From Muribaculum sp. (lineage in GTDB: Bacteria > Bacteroidota > Bacteroidia > Bacteroidales > Muribaculaceae), in assembly GCA_023666965.1 (NCBI GenBank), contig JAMPAZ010000001.1:1102449-1166448 (forward strand): DNA of 64,000 bases, read 5' to 3'. Shown here piece after piece: positions 36,948 through 46,331 of this stretch (positions within the stretch are counted from its first letter, which is position 1; each line of letters starts with the position of its first letter). The position numbers and the translations under genes are program-made. The notes beneath the pieces were generated by a model that saw only the letters and a program-made list of their open reading frames with translations, did not search any database and was not told the origin of the DNA.

Positions 36948-37470
36948 ATTGTTTCTCTCGGTCGGATACTCCATAGGGCGGAGCGGGTTCGGCAACATGT
37001 GACAGAGATTCGGGATTATCGGCGTATGGTTGATGCTTAACGACACTCTTTCGACTTAGATATGAGTGGTTTATAAAGTATTCGATTTCTAAAAGTGTCT
37101 GCTTCTTGATTGATGGTTTAAGTTGACATTCCCACACGGTTAAGACGTTCCAACCCATTTTCTTAAGTCGCTCCCTATTTTCGATGTCGCGCTCTTTATT
37201 TCGGGTGATTTTGCGCTGCCAAAATTCAATGTTTGACTTAGGAAGGTGGAAATGTATGTCATGCCCGTGCCAAAAGCATCCGTGGATGAATATGGCGATT
37301 CCATATTTCTTTAGTACAATATCCGGACTGCCGGGTAGGCGCTTCACATTTTTACGATATCGGTATCCTCTGCTGTACAAGTATTTTCTTACGATGAGTT
37401 CAGGCTTAGTGTCGGCGCTTTTTATTTTCGCCATACATGACGAGCGCTGTTCTTTACTCCATTTGTCCAT
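36946..37470 (-). CDS. vsr: Very short patch repair endonuclease
   Basis: Nicks next to T:G mismatches that arise when 5-methylcytosine deaminates, protecting methylated sites from mutation. The family core is clear: MAKIKSADTKPELIVRKYL, the acidic site in LPGSPDIVLKKYG and FIHGCFWHGHD with the catalytic histidines, then FWQRKITRNKERD and GWNVLTVWECQL. 174 residues; the last 25 or so (ESLSHVAEPAPPYGVSDREK) go beyond the usual Vsr end and look unlike it. Its first 17 bases overlap the end of the restriction gene. Third gene of a methyltransferase-endonuclease-vsr operon. Confidence 0.93.
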   Translation of the reverse strand: MDKWSKEQRSSCMAKIKSADTKPELIVRKYLYSRGYRYRKNVKRLPGSPDIVLKKYGIAIFIHGCFWHGHDIHFHLPKSNIEFWQRKITRNKERDIENRERLKKMGWNVLTVWECQLKPSIKKQTLLEIEYFINHSYLSRKSVVKHQPYADNPESLSHVAEPAPPYGVSDREKQ

Positions 37471-38611
37471 TGTTTTCGTCGGAGGAAGAGTAGTAAACGT
37501 CGATTGAATAGTCGTCAGAGCCGTTTTTAGTTACGGCAACGGTGTCGAATCCTGCGGCGTCAAGCTTTTCAATCGTTAACAGTTCTCGCTCGTTAAGCAA
37601 GAGGACTTTCCGGAGAATCCATTCTCCTAATGCTTTGTTAGGATTTGACATTAGGGCTTTATCGCCGGCCTGGCATATTTTAGCCTTTAGAACCCCACCG
37701 TCGGGCAGATGCAAAGTAAACGGGGTATCTTTACTTGGGAAGAAATTCGGATAGTCTTCGTGGATGTGTCGTGGAACGGGTATGTATATCTCGTTAATAT
37801 CTCTTGGTCGTCCGGACGCATTCCACTGATTAAGGCCCGACTTCTCGGGTACCCATTTCCCGGCACTGTTCATCGGCACTCCGGCAGGAGCCTTGCGAGT
37901 CGAGAATAGTGGCAAGTACACTTGTGGCTTTTGTTCTTTAAGCGATGCAGTATGACCGTCGTTATGGCTGATTAATTGTTCGAGCGCCGAATATGGGTCG
38001 GCAATGATGTCAATGGCAATATCTTCAAAAATTTCCGGCAAAACGAACTTCTTCATCAATACCGACTTACTTTTGTTGTAAGTGTATTCATTTTTCGAAT
38101 CCTTAAAGTGCAGACTTTGTGCCGTTTCAATGATGTCATGTATTTCCGATTCTTCAACCGGGTCGTATGGAGTGTTGAATACTGCGAGCCGGTTTTTCCG
38201 GCGACCGATTACGTGGTAAATCTGATTGTCGATTCCGTAAAGTCGATTAGCCGTGCTCATTCTCTCATTCCGATATTGTGCGAGTCTAAGTGCAAGGTTT
38301 TTACCGGACAATAAACGCAGTTCGGGGGACAATGCGTTAAACTCGGCTATTTTTTCAGTTGATGAATTTGTGGATGACTTCAGCTGAAACGTTTTTATAC
38401 CGATTCCGAGACGGCCGATTTTGGCATCGTATGCCGTGTCAGTTCTTGAAAGATTTTCAGCATTAAAATATTTGCAGAAGAGATTTTCGGTCACTCTGTA
38501 ATGAATGAAGGGAATGTCGGATTCCGAGAACAGATTTGACAGTGAACCCATGAGCTTGAGCATCTTAAAATATGCCTCATTGCTATGCCATTCGGAAAGG
38601 AAGTCATTCAT
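37454..38611 (-). CDS. Type II restriction endonuclease with NgoFVII-type C-terminal domain
   Basis: 385-residue protein. The C-terminal part (about 235-375) resembles the recognition domain of NgoFVII-family enzymes, related to the BfiI/EcoRII B3-like fold: LPLFSTRKAPAGVP, VPEKSGLNQWNASGRPRDIN, EIYIPVPRHIH, CQAGDKALMSNPNKALGEW. The N-terminal part (1-190) lacks the phospholipase D HxK motif of NgoFVII/BfiI. Instead Glu42 (TENLF), Asp62 and Lys73 or Lys78 in DAKIGRLGIGIKTFQLK suggest a PD-(D/E)XK-type site; this is inference. Position between a C5 methyltransferase (4-base overlap) and vsr supports a restriction role. Recognition site cannot be read from the sequence. Confidence 0.72.
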   Translation of the reverse strand: MNDFLSEWHSNEAYFKMLKLMGSLSNLFSESDIPFIHYRVTENLFCKYFNAENLSRTDTAYDAKIGRLGIGIKTFQLKSSTNSSTEKIAEFNALSPELRLLSGKNLALRLAQYRNERMSTANRLYGIDNQIYHVIGRRKNRLAVFNTPYDPVEESEIHDIIETAQSLHFKDSKNEYTYNKSKSVLMKKFVLPEIFEDIAIDIIADPYSALEQLISHNDGHTASLKEQKPQVYLPLFSTRKAPAGVPMNSAGKWVPEKSGLNQWNASGRPRDINEIYIPVPRHIHEDYPNFFPSKDTPFTLHLPDGGVLKAKICQAGDKALMSNPNKALGEWILRKVLLLNERELLTIEKLDAAGFDTVAVTKNGSDDYSIDVYYSSSDENNGQME

Positions 38612-39816
38612 AGCAGACTGATTATATTAGTAGCGACGCGCTGGATGAGCGGCACTGTGACTGAATTGCCGGCTTGTTTATAGCATTTACTTGCGGAAAT
38701 CGCTGGAAATGAAAATTCCACGGGATAGCCTTGAAAGTTCAGGCACTCTTTTGGCGTTAGCTTTCTGAATCCTTCGCGGGTGATGATTAGAGGTACGTTA
38801 TGCCCACCCATACCCATGTTTGCCGTAAGAGTAGGACAGACGTTTGATTGATTTTCTCTCACATACTGTCGTCGCCACTGGTATATAGTGTCGGGATTCT
38901 TCATTGCTTCCACAAGGAATGGATAGTAACGCTGTTCCTGGGTGTAGTATAATGATCTGTCAGTGACTGAATAGTCGATGCAATCATGGATAGTGCGGGT
39001 TAACTCGACTGCTTCCGGAAACTTGAATTGTCCGTGTTCTGGCACCTGCCTCGGATCAAAGCCGACGATGAATATTCGTTCGCGGTTTTGCGGAATGTTG
39101 GCGTGAGTCATTGAATTAAGCACCTTGGTGTATACTTCGTAGCCGAGCTCGCGAAGAGTGCTTTCGATAACTTCGTAAGTGCGTCCTTCATCGTGCGACT
39201 TCAAGTTTTTCACGTTTTCGAGGAAAAACGCTTTAGGACGATGGTCGCGGAGGATAGTTGCTACATCGAAGAATAGCGTTCCGCGTGTGTCGTTAAATCC
39301 ACGCCTATAGCCTGCGATTGAGAATGCCTGACATGGAAAACCGGCGCAAAGAACATCGAAATTATTAGGTATTCTACGCTTTATTGCCTGACTAGTGATG
39401 TCGCCGAAGGGAACCTCTCCAAAGTTGTTGAAATAGGTCTTTTGAGCATCGATGTCCCATTCTGACGAGAATACACACCTACCTCCTAAATTCTGCATGG
39501 CAATTCGGAATCCGCCTATTCCGGCAAATAAGTCGATGAATTTAAACGCCGCTCTATTTCGGGCACGGAACGCAGGATGAGCTATATGCTCGATTAGCCG
39601 GTCGACAAAATCTTTAGACTGCTCGCCGTCTAATCCCATTGATTTTAATGTCTTTAAAGCCTTGCGGTTCCTTGGATTGGACGGCGACGACTGGATATTA
39701 TGGCTGAGTTCGGCCACATCCACGCTCATCTGACCCTTATTGTCGCAGGCCAGAGTATCGGTTAAGGATATGTCTCTTTTTCCATTAAAGATTATGTCAA
39801 TCAAAGATGAGGGCAT
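38608..39816 (-). CDS. DNA (cytosine-5-)-methyltransferase
   Basis: SAM-dependent C5 methyltransferase that protects the host sites of the restriction enzyme. Motif I is FIDLFAGIGGFRIAM (near residue 92), motif IV with catalytic Cys is GFPCQAFSIAGYR, motif VI LENVKNL, motif VIII PQNRERIFIVGF, and the C-terminal motifs IX-X are in KLTPKECLNFQGYP and KQAGNSVTVP. About 90 residues precede motif I, more than the 5-15 of minimal enzymes. The target-recognition stretch lies near residues 250-330. First gene of the operon, overlapping the endonuclease by four bases. Confidence 0.95.
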   Translation of the reverse strand: MPSSLIDIIFNGKRDISLTDTLACDNKGQMSVDVAELSHNIQSSPSNPRNRKALKTLKSMGLDGEQSKDFVDRLIEHIAHPAFRARNRAAFKFIDLFAGIGGFRIAMQNLGGRCVFSSEWDIDAQKTYFNNFGEVPFGDITSQAIKRRIPNNFDVLCAGFPCQAFSIAGYRRGFNDTRGTLFFDVATILRDHRPKAFFLENVKNLKSHDEGRTYEVIESTLRELGYEVYTKVLNSMTHANIPQNRERIFIVGFDPRQVPEHGQFKFPEAVELTRTIHDCIDYSVTDRSLYYTQEQRYYPFLVEAMKNPDTIYQWRRQYVRENQSNVCPTLTANMGMGGHNVPLIITREGFRKLTPKECLNFQGYPVEFSFPAISASKCYKQAGNSVTVPLIQRVATNIISLL

Positions 39817-39889
39817 AGTAGGAATTAAACCATTTTACTCGCTTAATACACTACAAAGATAATCAGAAATTGTGATATTCCGAGAGATT

Positions 39890-39942
39890 GGACATAAAAT
39901 AAGCATGGAGAAGTTGTGGACATCAGCCAAACTCCTCCATGC
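39890..39942 (-). terminator. Terminator of clpB
   Basis: A 13-bp stem with one mismatch (39903-39915 with 39930-39942) followed on the minus strand by a U-rich stretch (39893-39902). It lies 30 bases after the clpB stop and separates clpB from the methyltransferase. Confidence 0.7.
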
Positions 39943-39971
39943 CGGGTGGATAGGTTAAAGATTAAAGAAGA

Positions 39972-42560
39972 TTAATTTCTGAAAATCAACTCATCGTCTT
40001 TACAGTCGATGATGATCGGGTGCTCACGGTCGACTTTTTGAGCCAAAATGTCTTTTGACAATCGGTTAAGTACCATTCTTTGCAGAACTCGTTTAACAGG
40101 TCGAGCACCAAATTCGGGATTGTAGCCTTCTTTAGCCAAATATGAGAGCGCTGGAGGGGTTATCTCGAGAGTGACACCGTTTTTGGCGAGCATTTTCTTT
40201 ATTCCGTTGATCTGGATGCCTACGATTTCTTCGATCTCACGCTCGTTCAAAGGCGTGAACATGATGATTTCGTCGATTCGATTTAGAAATTCGGGACGAA
40301 TAGTCTGCTTCAGCATTTCAAGGACTTCACTCTTAGTCTTCTCAATGGTCTCTTCGCGGTTGTCGTCGTTTATCGAGGCAAAGTTTTCACGAATCACTTG
40401 TGACCCCATGTTTGAAGTCATTATTATGATGGTGTTTTTAAAGTTGACCAATCGGCCTTTGTTGTCTGTCAGGCGACCATCGTCGAGCACTTGAAGAAGG
40501 ATATTGAACACGTCGGGGTGGGCTTTCTCGATTTCATCAAATAGAACTACGGAGTAAGGTTTGCGTCGAACAGCTTCCGTAAGTTGGCCTCCTTCATCGT
40601 AACCGACATATCCCGGAGGCGCACCGACGAGTCGGCTGACGGTATGCTTCTCCTGATATTCGCTCATGTCGATTCGTGTCATCATATTCTCGTCGTCAAA
40701 CAGATATTCGGCCAAAGCCTTTGCGAGCTCGGTCTTGCCGACACCTGTGGTCCCTAAGAAAATGAAAGATCCGATGGGCCTACGGGGATCATTTAGACCA
40801 GCGCGGCTACGTCTGACGGCATCGGCTATTGCGCGGATGGCTTCTTCCTGACCGACTACGCGGCGGTGAAGCTCCTCTTCCAAATGAAGCAATTTTTCTT
40901 TTTCGCTTTGAACCATCTTTGTTACCGGGATGCCGGTCCATCGCGAAACGACATCGGCAATGTCATCGGCATCAACCTCCTCTTTAATCAGCGATTTGTC
41001 GCCCTGCATCTGTTTGAGCTGTTCCTGTACTTTGACGTTTTCTTGCTCTTTTTGCTGTATTTTGGAATATCTGATTTCAGCCACTTTGGCGTAGTCGCCT
41101 TCGCGTTCAGCGCGTTCGGCCTCAAACTTCAATTGTTCGATGTCAATCTTGTTTTGCTGAATGCGGTTGATGAGTTCTTTCTGAGACTCCCATTTCGCCT
41201 TAAAGTCTTTTTCGAGGTCGCGTAAGTCGGCGAGTTCCTTTTCAAGGTCTTTAATTTTGGCCTTGTCACCTTCGCGTTTAATGGCTTCTCGCTCTATTTC
41301 AAGTTGAGCTATCTTACGGGTGATTTCGTCAAGAGCCTGTGGGACACTGTCGCGTTCGATGCGCAGTTTAGAGGCGGCTTCGTCGACTAAGTCGATGGCT
41401 TTGTCAGGTAAGAATCTGTCAGTAATGTATCGTTCCGACAGTTGAACAGCCGCAATGATGGCTTCATCGCGAATGCGCACTTGGTGGTGGTTCTCGTAAC
41501 GTTCCTTAAGTCCGCGAAGAATGGATATGGCACTCATTTCATCCGGTTCGTTTACCATAACCTTCTGGAAACGACGTTCAAGTGCTTTATCCTTTTCAAA
41601 ATATTTTTGATACTCGTCGAGAGTGGTAGCTCCTATGCTTCTTAATTCGCCACGTGCCAGCGCGGGTTTAAGAATGTTGGCGGCATCCATTGCGCCTTCT
41701 CCTTTTCCTGCTCCAACAAGTGTGTGGATTTCATCGATGAACAGAATAATATCGCCATCGGCCTGAGTCACTTCATTAACAATGGCCTTCAAGCGCTCTT
41801 CAAATTCGCCTTTGTATTTGGCACCTGCCACAAGTGCACCCATGTCTAACGAATATATTTGTTTCCCTTTTAGATTCTCAGGGACATCTCCGCGTACGAT
41901 TCTATGTGCAAGCCCTTCGGCAATGGCCGTTTTGCCTGTGCCGGGTTCGCCTATTAGCATAGGATTGTTTTTGGTTCGGCGGCTCAATATTTGAAGCACT
42001 CGTCGAATCTCATCGTCGCGACCTATTACGGGATCGAGTTTCCCGGAACGCGCTTGTTCGTTCAGATTGATTGCATATTTACTTAATGCATTGTAGGTGT
42101 CTTCAGCACTTTGGTCGGTTGCTTTCTTTCCCTTCCTCAGTTCTTCTATTGCCGCCGAAAGTTCATGCTCGGTCAATCCGGCATCTTTAAGAATCTGTGA
42201 TGCCTGCGATTTAACGGTAAACAATGCGAGCAGAATAGCTTCCACTGCAACATATTGGTCACCTTGCTTTTTTGCAATGTCCAACGCTTTTTGAAGTACA
42301 TCGTTTGATGTACGGCTCAGATACGGCTCGCCTCCGGACACCTTTGGCTCGGAATCAATAGCTCGGTCGATTGAAGAACTTACCGCGCTTAGATTGGCAC
42401 CGACTTTTTGGAAGATGAACTGCATCAACGAATCGCCCTCAGTCATCAGCCCTTTAAGCAGATGGACAGGTTCAATGGCTTGGTTACCTGCGCCTTTCGC
42501 TATTTCAACTGCTTTTTGAATGGCTTCTTGCGACTTGATAGTAAAGTTGTTGAAATTCAT
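39972..42560 (-). CDS. clpB: ATP-dependent chaperone ClpB
   Basis: Hsp100 disaggregase working with DnaK. The N-terminal repeat domain (residues 1-150), first AAA+ module with Walker A GEPGTGKT near 206, coiled-coil middle domain (about 410-530, many EREGD/QQKEQ stretches), and second AAA+ module with GTTGVGKT near 605 are complete. The C-terminal [10 protein letters not shown] is the sensor-2 arginine region. 862 residues is typical. Single gene with its own terminator; heat-shock regulation is expected but I see no CIRCE-like repeat. Confidence 0.97.
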   Translation of the reverse strand: MNFNNFTIKSQEAIQKAVEIAKGAGNQAIEPVHLLKGLMTEGDSLMQFIFQKVGANLSAVSSSIDRAIDSEPKVSGGEPYLSRTSNDVLQKALDIAKKQGDQYVAVEAILLALFTVKSQASQILKDAGLTEHELSAAIEELRKGKKATDQSAEDTYNALSKYAINLNEQARSGKLDPVIGRDDEIRRVLQILSRRTKNNPMLIGEPGTGKTAIAEGLAHRIVRGDVPENLKGKQIYSLDMGALVAGAKYKGEFEERLKAIVNEVTQADGDIILFIDEIHTLVGAGKGEGAMDAANILKPALARGELRSIGATTLDEYQKYFEKDKALERRFQKVMVNEPDEMSAISILRGLKERYENHHQVRIRDEAIIAAVQLSERYITDRFLPDKAIDLVDEAASKLRIERDSVPQALDEITRKIAQLEIEREAIKREGDKAKIKDLEKELADLRDLEKDFKAKWESQKELINRIQQNKIDIEQLKFEAERAEREGDYAKVAEIRYSKIQQKEQENVKVQEQLKQMQGDKSLIKEEVDADDIADVVSRWTGIPVTKMVQSEKEKLLHLEEELHRRVVGQEEAIRAIADAVRRSRAGLNDPRRPIGSFIFLGTTGVGKTELAKALAEYLFDDENMMTRIDMSEYQEKHTVSRLVGAPPGYVGYDEGGQLTEAVRRKPYSVVLFDEIEKAHPDVFNILLQVLDDGRLTDNKGRLVNFKNTIIIMTSNMGSQVIRENFASINDDNREETIEKTKSEVLEMLKQTIRPEFLNRIDEIIMFTPLNEREIEEIVGIQINGIKKMLAKNGVTLEITPPALSYLAKEGYNPEFGARPVKRVLQRMVLNRLSKDILAQKVDREHPIIIDCKDDELIFRN

Positions 42561-42821
42561 AATATGAGTATGTTGAGAATATATTTTTAAAATTAACTTA
42601 TCTGTTCTTAAAACAAGTGACCGGCAAAGAATGTTAGCTGATTAGAAAAATTTTCATTGAACTTTTTTCTAACGTGTTGACCCGGCGAATTGTAGGCATC
42701 GGAAAGACATTTATTAGCTGATTTTATGTTTTAAAACATGTATGCTTTCTGCGATTATACGGCATTTATTGTCATATTTGCAAATTATATTTTAGTGATT
42801 TAGATAGTTTAATTTAAACTT

Positions 42822-45596
42822 ATGAAACATTTCTACTTGTTTTGGCTTTTGCAACTCTTGTTGCCGGCCATGGTATTGAACGCACAGGTCGTCACTACGT
42901 CGCCACCGATAGTGCAACGATCAAGTTCTCCAATAGTTGTTACTTTTCATGCCGATCAAGGCAACAAGGGATTGTCGGGCATGACTTCGCGAGCGGCTGT
43001 ATATGCCCATACCGGTGTTATAGTAAGTGGTTCGTCGGAATGGAAATATGCCTCGGAATGGCTTGATAATTCTGAAAAGTATAAGATGACCTATGTGTCA
43101 TCAAATACATGGCAGCTTACGATTCCGAGCATTGATGAATTTTATGGGACGACGGCTGACGTCGATGTCGTGAAGCTTGCGTTTGTCTTCAGAAATTCCA
43201 CCGGAAGCAGAGAGGGCAAGACGGCCGACGGCGGGGACATATTTGTCGATGTCTATCCCGACTCAGAACTTGAAATGAGTTTTACATCCGACGCCAAATC
43301 AGCTGTTTTGCAGGGCTTGACCTCGGTTAATTTTACTGTTAACACCTCGGAGAATGCGGATATATCCCTTTACGTAAATTCGGTAGAATCAACCCCTTTC
43401 GCATCGGCACAAAATGTCAATACACTGACCAGAGCATACGAGTTGGGCTTACAAGGCAATACCGATATTATAGCAAAAGCCGTTGCAGGAGGCGTTATGC
43501 GCCTGGACACCCTATCATTTTGTAGTCCGGGAAATGCCGTTGCAAAGGATTATCCCGGCGGTGTGCCGAAAATGGGGGCGGTTAATAATCCTGACGGCAC
43601 GGTGACGTTTTGCCTGGCTGCTCCGAGTAAAGTGAGCGCCTTTGTGGTAGGATCATGGAATAATTATAAGATAACCGATGAGCAATATATGCATTATCAG
43701 GACTATGAGGGTTATCGGTATTTCTGGATTACTGTCAATGGACTGAAACCATCTACCGACTATATATACTATTACTATGTCGATGGCGCCAGGAGCGTGG
43801 GCGATCCGTATGCCAAACTGGTTTTGGACCCGTACAATGACCAGTATATTTCTCCGGAGGTATTTCCAAATTTTCCGACTTATCCATCGGATTATGTCAA
43901 GAATGTGCCCTTGGCCATTTATAATTCATCCGCTGATGAATATGAGTGGAAGATTTCTAAGTTTAAAGGTGTCGACCAAAGTCACTTAATTATATACGAG
44001 TTGTTGATACGTGACTTTACCGGGACAGAGGGGCAGTCGGAAGGCAACGGAACCATTGCCGGTGTGATGGAGAAACTTGACTATTTGAAAAGTCTTGGTG
44101 TTAATGCCATAGAACTGATGCCGATCATGGAGTTCAACGGCAATAACTCTTGGGGCTACAATACTAATTTTTATTTTGCCCCGGATAAAGCTTACGGTAC
44201 TCCGGCCGACTACCGCAAACTTATCGATGCCATACATGAGCGCGGTATGGCAGTCATTCTCGATATTGTCTTTAATCAGAGCGACGGGCTTCATCCGTGG
44301 TATCAACTATACGACATTTCATCTAATCCATTCTACAATGGGACCGCACCTCACTCCTACAGCGTGTTGAATGATTGGAACCAGGACAATGCATTAGTAC
44401 AACGTCAGTTCAAAGAGGTATTGAAATATTGGCTTGAGGCTTATAAAGTTGATGGTTTTAGATTTGATTTGGTAAAGGGCTTGGGAGCAAACGACAGTTA
44501 TGATGCGACGTATAATGCTTCAAGCAATACGTGGTCTGGAGTTACCGATGAGAAAACTAACGCATATAATGCATCGCGGGTAGCCCGCATGAAAGAATTG
44601 CATGATGCCATGCGGGAAGTTAATCCGGATGCATATTTTATTAACGAAGATCTTGCGGGTGCTGAGGAAGAAAATGATATGGCGAAGGATGGCGAAACTA
44701 ATTGGGCCAATATAAATTATGCGTCAGCACAAATTGCCATGGGATACCAATCAGGATCTGACCTGAATCGATTCTATGCTCCGGACGATCAACGAACATG
44801 GGGAACTACTGTTTCATACGCCGAAAGTCATGACGAGGAGCGTCTGGCGTATAAAATTGCTCAATCAGGTGTGGCGGATGTTAAAGGCAATACTGTAATG
44901 TCCATGCGCCGTCTTGGATCTATCGGTGCCGTAATGCTGATGGCTCCTGGTGCTCACATGATATGGCAGTTTCAGGAATTTGGTGCCGACCAGACAACAA
45001 AAAATTCTTCGGGGAATGATACTTCTCCTAAGAAAGTTGTGTGGTCGTATCTTGACGAACCTAACCATGCCGGACTAAAGGACTGCTATGCAGAGCTATG
45101 TTCGATAAGAGCCAAGTATTATGACATGTTTGATAAGGGTGTCACGACCTCAATATCTTGTAATTCTATAAATTGGAATTCAGGATATGTCTTATCGTTG
45201 ACAAAGGGAACCGACCAGATACTGTTGGCAGTAAACCCTGCCGTCACAGGCGTTAAGTCAGTGAAATTGCCTATAAAAGGCGAGTCGTCGCAATATGAGC
45301 TTTTGAGTTCGAGCTTCGGGCTAAATGATCCGACGATTGCTTCCGACGGAACAGTTTCCTTAAATCCCGGAGCGTATTGCGTATTTGGCACTAAAGGCAT
45401 GTCTAATTTGGGTGACGTAGCCGGTGACGTACTGAGGGTATATGGCGAGCTTGGCCGTATTGTTGTTGACGGTGATTATAAGGATATTGATATTTTCCGT
45501 ATGGATGGAGTGCGCGTATCTTCAATGGATGGCTTGGCTTCCGGAATGTATATTGTCGTGGTAGACGGAAATTTGTACAAGGTGATGGTAAAATAA
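42822..45596 (+). CDS. Secreted GH13 alpha-amylase family enzyme with possible T9SS sorting tail
   Basis: 924-residue glycoside hydrolase acting on alpha-glucans. Signal peptide MKHFYLFWLLQLLLPAMVLN. An N-terminal part of beta-sandwich type (about 25-250) and a CBM48-like domain (about 250-350: VTFCLAAPSKVSAFVVGSWN) precede the catalytic barrel. Conserved regions are ILDIVFNQ, DGFRFDL with nucleophile Asp549, Glu609 in FINEDLAG and ESHDEER with Asp671. The last 60 residues (from about 865: VYGELGRIVVDG, IDIFRMDGVRV, GMYIVVVDG, KVMVK) resemble a type IX secretion C-terminal domain. Exact specificity (amylase, pullulanase or branching-type) is not decided. Confidence 0.88.
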   Translation: MKHFYLFWLLQLLLPAMVLNAQVVTTSPPIVQRSSSPIVVTFHADQGNKGLSGMTSRAAVYAHTGVIVSGSSEWKYASEWLDNSEKYKMTYVSSNTWQLTIPSIDEFYGTTADVDVVKLAFVFRNSTGSREGKTADGGDIFVDVYPDSELEMSFTSDAKSAVLQGLTSVNFTVNTSENADISLYVNSVESTPFASAQNVNTLTRAYELGLQGNTDIIAKAVAGGVMRLDTLSFCSPGNAVAKDYPGGVPKMGAVNNPDGTVTFCLAAPSKVSAFVVGSWNNYKITDEQYMHYQDYEGYRYFWITVNGLKPSTDYIYYYYVDGARSVGDPYAKLVLDPYNDQYISPEVFPNFPTYPSDYVKNVPLAIYNSSADEYEWKISKFKGVDQSHLIIYELLIRDFTGTEGQSEGNGTIAGVMEKLDYLKSLGVNAIELMPIMEFNGNNSWGYNTNFYFAPDKAYGTPADYRKLIDAIHERGMAVILDIVFNQSDGLHPWYQLYDISSNPFYNGTAPHSYSVLNDWNQDNALVQRQFKEVLKYWLEAYKVDGFRFDLVKGLGANDSYDATYNASSNTWSGVTDEKTNAYNASRVARMKELHDAMREVNPDAYFINEDLAGAEEENDMAKDGETNWANINYASAQIAMGYQSGSDLNRFYAPDDQRTWGTTVSYAESHDEERLAYKIAQSGVADVKGNTVMSMRRLGSIGAVMLMAPGAHMIWQFQEFGADQTTKNSSGNDTSPKKVVWSYLDEPNHAGLKDCYAELCSIRAKYYDMFDKGVTTSISCNSINWNSGYVLSLTKGTDQILLAVNPAVTGVKSVKLPIKGESSQYELLSSSFGLNDPTIASDGTVSLNPGAYCVFGTKGMSNLGDVAGDVLRVYGELGRIVVDGDYKDIDIFRMDGVRVSSMDGLASGMYIVVVDGNLYKVMVK

Positions 45597-45611
45597 GCCA
45601 TCTGCCGAGTA

Positions 45612-45663
45612 GATAAAGAGAGTGGCAAAATCGACATCGATTTTGCCACTCTCTTTATCTTTC
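45612..45663. terminator. Strong bidirectional terminator between GH13 and rubrerythrin genes
   Basis: Perfect 23-bp stem (45612-45634 with 45637-45659) with a 2-base gap in the loop and pyrimidine-rich flank. It serves both convergent genes. Confidence 0.92.
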
Positions 45664-45669
45664 TTGAAC

Positions 45670-46263
45670 TTATTTGTCGTAAAGGTCTACCGGCATGTAG
45701 TGCTGATATGGATGATCACATGCGGGACAAACTTTTGGCGGTTCGGTGCCCTCATATTCGTATCCGCATACTAAGCAACGCCATTTGATGGGTTTGTCTC
45801 GTTTCCATACTGTGCCGGTTTTAACTTGATCGAGCAACAATTGGAATCGATCGTGGTGTGTACGTTCAATTTCGGCAATGGCCCTGAAGTGTGAGGCTAT
45901 TTCGGGGAATCCCTCTTCATCGGCCACCTTTGCAGAGGCGAGATATTGTTCGACACCTTCGTATTCTTCCTCGCTGATTGCGTAGCCGAGGTTTGTTGCG
46001 GTATCGCCGATAATACCGGCATCCGGTTCGAGAGAGCATTCAACCTTTCCACCTTCAAGATACTTGAAAAAAATCTTGCCGTGACGGAGTTCGTTGGCCG
46101 CCGTTTCACGGAATACTTCACCGATAGGGAAGTAGTTCTCCTTGTCGGCTTTTTGTGCATAATATGTGTAGCGTGAGTATGCCGCAGATTCACTTAAATA
46201 GGCCTTAGCAAGATTAATCTCTGTCTGAGTGCCTTTGAGGCTTTTCTTTGTGGATTGTGCCAT
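45670..46263 (-). CDS. rbr: Rubrerythrin
   Basis: Non-haem iron peroxidase protecting anaerobes from hydrogen peroxide. The four-helix diiron domain shows SAAYSRYTYYAQKADKE, RETAANELRHGKIFFKYL and FRAIAEIERTHHDRF; the C-terminal rubredoxin domain has CLVCGYEYEG and CPACDHPYQHY. 197 residues is normal. Monocistronic. Fits an obligate anaerobe. Confidence 0.96.
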   Translation of the reverse strand: MAQSTKKSLKGTQTEINLAKAYLSESAAYSRYTYYAQKADKENYFPIGEVFRETAANELRHGKIFFKYLEGGKVECSLEPDAGIIGDTATNLGYAISEEEYEGVEQYLASAKVADEEGFPEIASHFRAIAEIERTHHDRFQLLLDQVKTGTVWKRDKPIKWRCLVCGYEYEGTEPPKVCPACDHPYQHYMPVDLYDK

Positions 46264-46331
46264 AGTTGAAAATAGATTTAAATTTGATTAGACATTCTAT
46301 CAGAATAACGTCTGCCTTAGAAAAAAGTTAG

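Noticed and set aside
37454-38611. Phospholipase D nuclease domain as in BfiI/NgoFVII
   Set aside because: No HxK(x)4D motif is found; only the C-terminal recognition part resembles that family.
42561-42821. CIRCE-type heat-shock operator upstream of clpB
   Set aside because: No TTAGCACTC-N9-GAGTGCTAA-like inverted repeat is visible.
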